From positions 58,496,001 through 58,560,000 of the forward strand of contig CM053158.1 of NCBI GenBank assembly GCA_028571685.1: a stretch of DNA of 64,000 bases, given 5' to 3'. This DNA comes from Heterohyrax brucei (taxonomy: Eukaryota > Chordata > Mammalia > Hyracoidea > Procaviidae). Below the pieces are notes generated by a model. It was not told the origin of the DNA and did not search any database. It saw nothing but the letters and a program-made list of their open reading frames with translations. Below, in pieces: positions 56,668 through 64,000 of the stretch (its first letter is position 1; every line of letters starts with the position of its first letter). The position numbers and the translations under genes are program-made.

Positions 56668-57857
56668 TGGAGGCAGAATCAAGATGGTGGACTACGCCTC
56701 CATAATTCCCTCTGGAAACCAAGGCCTGAATTGATAACTAAACGGAGCCTTCTGGACACCTAGTGAGCCCTACAACATGGCATAGGACTGTCAATTTGTA
56801 CTACATGCCACTGGATGGGAAACTTCTTCTCTTTCGTCGACCCCCGCCCTTGTTGAGTGCCGGCTCTTGGGGTCTGAGGGTAACTCACCATTTTAACTTT
56901 TTTTTTCCGTCTTAGCCAGTGGCTGTGGCTGAGGCTTAACTGGCAGCAAAGCTCAGATGCACTGCTGATGGGATCAGCCGGCAGAATGGCCACATTTGAA
57001 GAGCCCGGCTCTGGACTTGGTGCACCTCTGCACCTCTGCCCTCTCTCTCTGAACCTCCGCCATTGAATCAGCTATTCCCAAACAGGCAGTAGAGGCTGTA
57101 TGGGATGCCGTCGTGTTTGACTGCAAGTTACGCAAACGCCAGCAAGTGGGGCTTGGGCTTAACTGGCAGCAAAGCTCAGACACACTGCTGACAGGATCAG
57201 CAGATGATATGGCCATGTTTTGAGAGCGTGGCTCTGGATTCTCTACACGTAGGCCCCACCATCCCCTCTTTCTGAACGTCTGCCATTGAATCACCTATTC
57301 CACAGCGGGCAGGAGAGCTTGTGCAAGGCGCCACGTTGTTCAACTGGGAGGCAGTGCCTGCCCAGGGAGCATGTTTCTGGCAGAAAAGCAGTATGTTTCA
57401 CAGTGTGACCTTACCTGTGGGGCCCGGCAGCCAATGACAGCAGAGCAGTAGCCTTTCTGTATTTTGAACTAGTTTACAGCATCTGGAGTTGCATATAGAG
57501 GTGCTCACTTTGCCAGTTGGGAAGAGGAACTTGCACACCTGAAAGTCTGACTGATCTTGGAAACTGCCCGACACCTTTTACCTTTCAGTATAAGACTGCC
57601 TAGAGAAATAACTATGCTGTATCCTGACAGCATCTCTTCCATCCTTTACTGACTCACGTTGTAGGGTCAGCTGATGGCCTCCTGGTGACTCTGTAAGTAG
57701 GACCATGTCTTTGCCTATCAGGAGGTGGAGCCTGCTGCCCCAGAGATTCCACTGGACCCAGTCACTGGAGTGCATTAAGGTGACTGGTGATCCCCCTTCT
57801 TTTCAGACTGAGATTTAGATCCCGTTAAGGTAACACCAGAGAAACAAAACAACCTTC

Positions 57858-58800
57858 AGATGCCCAGAAAGCAACAAGCTTTGGACAGAAACATAAAGAA
57901 AAATTCACCAGTGGCTCAAGAAGGCCCCCAAAATAAAAAACCAAAGAACGTTCCAGACGAAGAAGCCTTTCTGAAACTATCAGAAGGCGAGTACAAAAGG
58001 ATTATATAAAGAGCCCTCCTAGACCTTATACAAAATGCAGCAGAGCAAAATGAAAAATTAAGCAAGCTGTTCTATCTGATGGAACACCAGTACTCTGAAA
58101 TCCAACAGATCAAAAACAAAATCGAAGACATAGAAACTTCAGTTCAAATAGAAGAAAACAGAATGGAACAAATGGAAAATAGACTTTCTGATTTGGAAGA
58201 CAGAGCTACTGACTCCAGCAATTATGAGGAGAAATCAGAAAAAAAAAAAGAAGAAAAATAGAGAAGCATTAAGATGCATGTGGGACTCTATGGGACTTCC
58301 TGAACAGGGAGGGACACCTGAAAACACAGTATTGTTGCTGAGCTGCTGACAGAAAACTTCCCAGAAATTATGAAAGAAGGGAATATAAATATCCAAGATG
58401 CATATTGAACGCCACTCAATGTAGATCCCAAAAGAAAGACTGTAAGACATATTGTAATTAAGCTTAACAAAATGAAACATAAGCAGACACTCTTAAAAGG
58501 CAGCAAAACTCAAGGCAAAGCTAACAAAGGGAAACCCTGTAGACTTTCGTCAGATTTCTCAGCAGAAACGATGCTGACGCGGAGACAGTGGCATGACACA
58601 TTCAGAGCCTTGAAGGAGGAGAATTTCCAACCAAGAATTATATAGCCTGCAAAACTATCTTTCAGATATGAAAATGAAATTAAGACATTCGCACATAAAC
58701 AGAAACTCAGAGACTTTGTAAAAAAACAAACGAAAGCTACAAGAAATACTGAAAGAATCTCTTGGCTTGGAAGAACAAAACAGCTAATTTTCTATTTTGG
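57858..58800 (+). pseudogene. L1 ORF1 remnant (nucleic-acid-binding chaperone)
   Basis: Reading starts near 57858 (MPRKQQALDRNIKKN). The longest intact piece (58079-58261) is a coiled coil: SEIQQIKNKIEDIETSVQ, then ENRMEQMENRLSDLEDRATD. This is the trimerisation segment of ORF1p. After an A-run frameshift, the RRM/C-terminal portion follows (LLTENFPEIMKEGNINIQD near 58340-58400, KHKQTLLKGSKTQGKANKGK near 58477-58535). A stop at about 58008 and several shifts break it. Confidence 0.82.
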
Positions 58801-59194
58801 AAGGGCACATTATCCAGAATGCTACTCAGTTAGGGAAGGCTCCAAACACAAAGCTATAATAGTGAAAGAAACTATCTAGTGATCATGTCATGTAAACTGT
58901 GATATCATCATATTAAAAAGAGGGATGTACTACAGTCCTTATACTCTTTCCAGATGGAGAGAATGTTGACGAGACTGGTAGCAATCAAAATTGGGTTTAT
59001 ATATAGTTTATAAAGCGGGATCATAGCGGCAGCCATAAAGCACAATAAAGAAGTAACATACTATATCAAGAAATGTAATGTAGGAGTCTCAACAACCACA
59101 AAACCAACCCTGAAAAGGTGAAAAATCAACTCACAAAGAAGGTTGCAGAGCAGATTGATAAGAACAACAGAAAACATCAACACAAAAGTAAACA

Positions 59195-62100
59195 TATCAC
59201 AATGGCAGCACTGAACACGTACCTATCAGTGATTACATTGAATGTGAATGGACTGAATGCTCCAGTAGAGACACTGAGTGACATCTTGGATCAAAAGACA
59301 TGACCCACGTATATGTTGCCTACAAGAAACTCACCTTAGACTTAAGGATATGAACAAACTGAAAATTAAAGGAGGCCAAGCCAAGTGCCGTCGAGTCGGA
59401 TAAAATTAAAGGATGGAAGAATATATATCAAGCTAATGATTAACAAAGAAGAGCAGGTATGGCAATTCTAATCTCAGATAAAATTGATTATAATATAAAA
59501 TCCACCATCGGGGACAATGATGGACACTATTGCCAAAAAGTTCAATACACAAACAGGACTTAACAATGTTAAATATTTATGCACCCAATACTAGAGCATG
59601 TAAATACATCAAAGAAACACTGACTACACTAAAAAATGAGATAGATCACTCCACAATAATAGTAGGAGACTTCAACACTCTACTGTCAATATTGGACAGA
59701 TCTAGAATAAAGCTGAATAAAGACACAGAAGATCTTATTGCCACAATTAACCAACCAGACCTCATTGATATACAGAACTTGCTGTCCATCAGCAGACAAC
59801 TTACACATTCTTCTCCAGTACACATGGAACGTTTTCAAGAATAGCCCATGTGTTAGGATATAAAGCAAATCGCAACAAAATCCATACTACTGAAATATTG
59901 CAAAGCATGTTCTCAGACCATAAAGGCATAAACGTTGAAGTCAATAGCAGAAAAAAACGTAGACAGAAATTGAAACTCATCGAAACTGAACATCTTGCTC
60001 AAAAAGTCATGGGTTATAGAAGAAATCAAGGATGAGATAAATAAATTTATGGATTCGAATGAGAATGAAAACACTTCTTACCAGAACCGATGGGATACAG
60101 CCAGAGCAATTGTAAGAGGTCACTTCATCTCTAAATGCACACATCCAGAAGGGGAAAAGAATCAAAACCAAAGAACTAACCCTACAGCCTGAAGAAGTAG
60201 AGAGACAACAACAGAGGAACCCTTAAGACCCTAGAAGAAAACGGATCATAAAGATTAGAGCAGAACTAAACAAATTAGAGAATGGACGAACAGCTGAGAA
60301 AATGAAAAAGACCAAAAGCTAGTTGATCAACAAAATTGACAAACCATTGACTAAACTTACTAAAGAAAAACAGGAAAGGAAACAAATAACCGAAATCAGA
60401 AATGAGAGGGAAAATGTCACAACAGATCCAACAGAAATAAAAAATAGCATAGTAATACTATGAAAGACTGTACTCTTAACAAATTGGAAAACCTAGAGGA
60501 AGTGGACAAATTCCTAGATTCATGTCACTTACCAAAATTATCACAAGGTGAAGCAAAACAACTTAATAAATGCATCACAAAGGAAGAGATTGAAAAAGTG
60601 ATCCAAAAACTACCAACCAAAAAAAAAAAAGTTATGGCCCAGATGGCTTCACCACAGAATTCTACCAAGCTTTTAGAGAAGAGTTATCTCCAGTACTACT
60701 CAGACCATTTCACAGTATAGAAAGGGATGGAATACTCCCAAATTCGTTCTATGAAGCCATGATAACTCTGATACCAAAGCCAGGGAAAGCCCAACGAAAA
60801 AGAACTACAGACCAACATCACTCATGAACCTAGATGCAAAACTCTTCAACAAAAAACTTGCCAGTAGAATAAAACAACATACCAGAAAACTAATTAATCA
60901 CGACCAAGTTGGATTCATACCACTGATGCAAGGCTGGTTCAGCATCAGAAAAACAATTAATGTGATCAACCACAAAAATACCACAAAAGACAAGAATCAC
61001 CTGATTTTGTCTATTGATGCAGAAAAGGCATTTGATCAAGTCCAACACCCATTCATGCTAAAACTTTCAGCAAAATAGGAATAGACAGCAAATTCTTCAG
61101 TGCAATAAGGGCCATTTATACAAAGCCAACTGCCTACATCATCCTGAATGGAGAGAGACTGAAACAGTTCCCCTTGAGAATAGGAACTAGACAAGGATGC
61201 CCACTCTTGCCTCTCCTATTCAGTATTGTACTAGAAGTTTTAGCCAGAGCAATTACACAAGACCAAGAAATAAAAGGAGTCTGCACTGGCAAAGAGGAAG
61301 TAAATGTCTCCCTATTTGCAGATGATACGATTGTATATACTGACAGTCCTAAAGAATCCGTAAGTAAACTACTCAAACTGATAGAAGACTTCAGCAAAGC
61401 CTCAGGATACAAGATAAACATAAGTAAATCAGTAGGATTCCTTTATACCAACAACGAGACTGTTAACGAAGAAATCACCAAATCAATACCATTTACTGTA
61501 GCCCCAAGAAGACAAAATACCTATGAATAAATCTCACCAGAGAAATATCAGACCTTTACAAAGAGAACTACAAGTCCTTACTACAAGAAAGTAAGAGAGA
61601 CTTACATAAATGGAGAAACCTACCCTGCTCATGGATAGGAAGACTTACCATTGTGAAAATGTCTATTTTATCCAAATCAATCTACTTATATAATGCAATC
61701 CCAATACAGGTTCTAGCGTCTTTTTTAATGAGATGGAGAAACAAATCACCAACTTTGTTTAGAAAGGGAAGAAACCCTGGATAAGTAAAGCATTACTAGA
61801 GAAGGAGAACCCACTGGGAGACCTCTCACTACCTGACTTAAGAACCTATTATACTGCCACAGATGTCAAAACAGCCTGGTACTGGCACAAAAAGAGCCAG
61901 AGAGATCAGTGGAACCCCAGAGATGACACCATCTTCCTATTAACAGGTGATATTTGACAAAGGCCCTAAGACATTAAGCTGGGGTAAAAGCAATCTTATC
62001 AGCAAATGATGCTGACAAAATTGGATATCCATCTGCAAAAAGCTGAAACAAGACCTGTACCTCACATGTTATACAGAAACCAACTCAAACTGAATAAAAG

Positions 62101-62770
62101 ACGTACGTATCAAATCCAAAACAATAAAGTTCAGCCAAGAAAAAATAGGATCAACACTAGAAGTTTTAATGCACAATGTAGACAGACGTCAAAATCTGAC
62201 AAAGCACTATCGACAGAAGAGGAAATAGACAAATGGAAACTACTAAGAAGCAAACACTTTTTCAACTACGTGTCAGACCAACGTCTGAGCTCCATAATCT
62301 GTAAGGTACTACAAAATATCAGTAAGAAAAAATAAGTAATCCAGTTAAGTGATAGGCAAAGGAGATGGACAGACATTTCTCTAAAGACGAGATCCAGGCA
62401 GCTAAAAAACAGATGCGGAAATGCTCATGATCACTAGCTATTAAAGAAATTCAAACCAAAACTACAGTGAGATACCATCTCACCCCAACAAGATTGGCCA
62501 TGATCCAGAATACAGAAGATAACAAATGCTGGAGAGGCTGTGGAGAAATCGGAACTCTCCTTCACTATTGGTGGGATTGCAAAATGGTACAGCCTCTCTG
62601 GAAAGCAATCTGGCTCTTCCTTAAAAAGCTGGAAATAGCTATACCATTTGACCCAGTAATTCCACTGCTGGGAATATATCCTACCGAACCAAGGGTATTC
62701 ACACCAGCAGATACATGCACTTGAAAGTTTATTGGAGCACAGTCCACAATCGCAAAAAGATGGAATCAAC
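59195..62770 (+). pseudogene. L1 ORF2 remnant (endonuclease and reverse transcriptase)
   Basis: The endonuclease start reads TYLSVITLNVNGLNAPV (near 59215-59265). IIVGDFNTLLS (near 59660-59690) belongs to its core. The RT has [19 protein letters not shown] (motif A, near 60997-61053), [20 protein letters not shown] (61165-61230) and the catalytic FADD box in [13 protein letters not shown] (61300-61341), intact locally. The C-terminal Cys-rich knuckle [18 protein letters not shown] is at 62527-62580. Stops and frameshifts between these blocks, plus the micro-insertion at 59374, make it non-coding today. Confidence 0.88.
59374..59401 (-). repeat. 28-base micro-insertion with 12-base target duplication
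   Basis: GGCCAAGCCAAGTGCCGTCG then AGTCGGAT interrupts the L1 endonuclease region. AAAATTAAAGGA lies on both sides (59362-59373 and 59402-59413), and removing insert plus one copy restores the L1 reading. On the minus strand it reads as an RTE/AfroSINE-like tail ending in CTTGGCTTGG. Confidence 0.85.
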
Positions 62771-62939
62771 CCAGATGCCCAACAACAGAAGAATGGATAG
62801 GTAAACTCAATGGAACACTATGCAATGATAAAGACCAATGATTTTAGGAACCATCCCATAACCTGATTTCAGTTGTTGGACATTATGTTAAGTGAAGGTA
62901 GTCAGTGGCAAAAGGACAAATGTTGTGTGAGACCCCTAC

Positions 62940-63885
62940 AATAAGAACTCAAAAACAGACTCATGCGTAAAAGTAATGACTCTTTGGTGGCTACAAGGGT
63001 GGGGAGGAAGGGAGAGTGACAGTTGGGTGTCAGTTGGATAGTTGATAGAAATTTGGTTGGGAAAGTAGGACAGTACACATTAGAAAGAAGATCCCTTTTA
63101 ACTGGATTTCAGCATAGCATGATTACCTCTCCCATTTTAACCCAGTATTGCAAGGACGGAGTAGCAGGGGTGGGGGTCCAGGGATCATGCTCTCAGGGGA
63201 CATCAAGGTCAATTGGCATAATTAGCACTTTGTTAAGAGAGTCTTCTGTACCCCACATTGGTGAGTGGCATCTGGGGTCTTAAAAAGCTGCCAAGCTGCT
63301 GTCTGAGGTATACCAAAATGGTCCCAGCTCAGCAGGAATGGATGATCGTCATGGACCAAAACAACATGGAGGAAAGAGAACCCAGAAGACAGAAAGACCC
63401 GTGTGAGTGGGTGACTACATCAACATGTGACCAGAAGAACCGATGGTCCTGGCCACTGCTAATGATAGCCGTGATGGGGCTCACAAAGTTAAGTCTCACT
63501 GGCAGCACAAGAACAAAAAGGGGTTGCACCCTGAGATCTTCAGTAAAAGAGCACAATTGATGGTCCAGGGGCCTGAGGTTTCCCCTGGGAGCATGGCCCC
63601 TGGCCCTGATACTGCCCCTGTCTGTAAAAGGCTGACCATATCGTGTGCACACTTTATGGTTTTGTGCATCTGTAGAATGGCATCCTGCTGCCCTCTTAAC
63701 TAGAGGTCGGGGAGAGGATGGAGAGGAGGAGATAGAAGATTATTAGGAGGATATGACTTACACAGAATGGAGAGGAGGAGTGTGCTGTCACCAGGCAGGG
63801 AGAACAGTGGGAGCTGCACATAGGCGGGCTTGCAAAATTTTACGGGATTGTACATTTTCACTGAATCATAATAAAAATATTTAAA
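62940..63885 (+). other. L1 3' UTR
   Basis: GTGGCTACAAGGGTGGGGAG, then GATCATGCTCTCAGGGGACA, then GGTCCTGGCCACTGCTAATG, then GTGTGCTGTCACCAGGCAGG. It corresponds in inverse orientation to the L1 tails at 32165-33508. A 107-residue frame lies on its minus strand (63329-63652) and aligns with the frame at 33146-33532. Confidence 0.85.
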
Positions 63886-64000
63886 AAGATATATTGATAA
63901 TTGGATGTGCGTATGGATTGGTAATTAGAATGTAAAAGTTGGAAACATGATGGCCTGAGTGATAGAAATAATGCCAGAGATTGTGTGATAGAATTTTGTC
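63886..64000 (+). mobile_element. RTE LINE endonuclease region, resuming after L1
   Basis: TGATAATTGG, then GAATGTAAAAGTTGGAAACA, then GAGTGATAGAAATAATGCCA then GAGATTGTGTGATAGAATTT matches the RTE endonuclease stretch containing the GDWN-type motif, in the same sense as 56401-56667. It continues out of the window. Some 0.5 kb of RTE between the two pieces is missing. Confidence 0.75.

Larger units (their letters stand above)
56668..63885 (+). mobile_element. L1 LINE, near full length, inactive
   Basis: About 7.2 kb from a 5' UTR start (GGAGGCAGAATCAAGATGGT) to the 3' end (TGTACATTTTCACTGAATCA, then AATAAAAATATTTAAAAAG). A GC-richer 5' UTR runs to about 57850. A degraded ORF1 follows, then a roughly 400-base inter-ORF region, ORF2 and a long 3' UTR from about 62940. 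The same 3' UTR appears, inverted, as the L1 tails at 2-5 and 27-33 kb, so the family has been active repeatedly in this lineage. Every open frame is cut by stops or frameshifts, so this copy cannot move by itself. It lies inside an RTE. Confidence 0.92.
51079..64000 (+). other. LRIG1: LRIG1 intron 3 (5' part)
   Basis: Begins with the GTAAGT donor of exon 3. No next exon, expected to start by completing a Leu codon and to encode another LRR, was found before the window ends. From 56.4 kb the intron is a nest of RTE and L1 sequence. Before that it is mostly unique sequence with one AfroSINE, one MER5A-like element and an old L1 tail. Confidence 0.8.

Noticed and set aside
61174..61530. Intact-looking reverse transcriptase frame with FADD box
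   Set aside because: Only a local open piece of the L1 ORF2. Stops and frameshifts on both sides preclude an active element.
1..64000. CRISPR arrays, operons, bacterial genes, retroviral gag/pol/env
   Set aside because: No regularly spaced identical repeats, no compact gene clusters, and no LTR pair or retroviral motif was recognised. The window is ordinary mammalian intron rich in non-LTR elements.

Overview
This window is an intronic stretch of a placental mammal gene. It almost certainly comes from an afrotherian, most likely a paenungulate such as an elephant. More than twenty copies of the AfroSINE family occur on both strands: a tRNA-like head with A/B boxes and a tail close to GAGTCGGAATCGACTCGACG. 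They sit beside BovB/RTE-type LINEs that share that tail and L1s with an afrotherian-looking 3' UTR. I cannot fix the species by eye.

Only two exons can be supported, both on the plus strand: a 72-base leucine-rich-repeat exon (39185-39256) and a 75-base one (51004-51078). Both have clean AG/GTAAGT splice sites and compatible phase-2 junctions. Their translations fit the N-terminal LRRs of LRIG1, the transmembrane negative regulator of ErbB/MET/RET signalling. Positions 1-39184 are therefore the 3' part of intron 1, 39257-51003 is intron 2 and 51079-64000 the start of intron 3. No CpG-island-like first exon or promoter was seen.

Region by region: 1-15 kb is AfroSINEs, MIR, L2 and minus-strand L1 tails, including an old L1 (13.6-14.9 kb) split by two SINEs. 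A decayed mariner DNA transposon lies at 15.27-16.56 kb. 16.6-27 kb is mostly unique sequence with SINEs, a GGCA-rich repeat, a composite RTE-derived element and an 83-base tandem duplication. 27.4-33.5 kb is dominated by minus-strand L1 3' ends, including a run of three in which a 16-base target-like repeat recurs three times. 37.4-43.6 kb holds RTE fragments. Inside them, at 40370-41350, is a terminal-inverted-repeat DNA transposon whose degraded transposase resembles an insect-type Tc1/mariner group, itself split by an AfroSINE. 56.4 kb to the end is an RTE LINE interrupted by a near full-length (about 7.2 kb) but inactive plus-strand L1.

The least expected signals are: (1) the Tc1/mariner-like element lying between two RTE pieces, which suggests it moved after the RTE invasion; (2) a 28-base micro-insertion with a perfect 12-base target duplication inside the L1, with two relatives elsewhere in the window; and (3) the triple target-site repeat of the serial L1 tails. 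The long unannotated stretches look like ordinary intron. Family names rest on reading motifs and on remembered consensus sequences, not on a database search.
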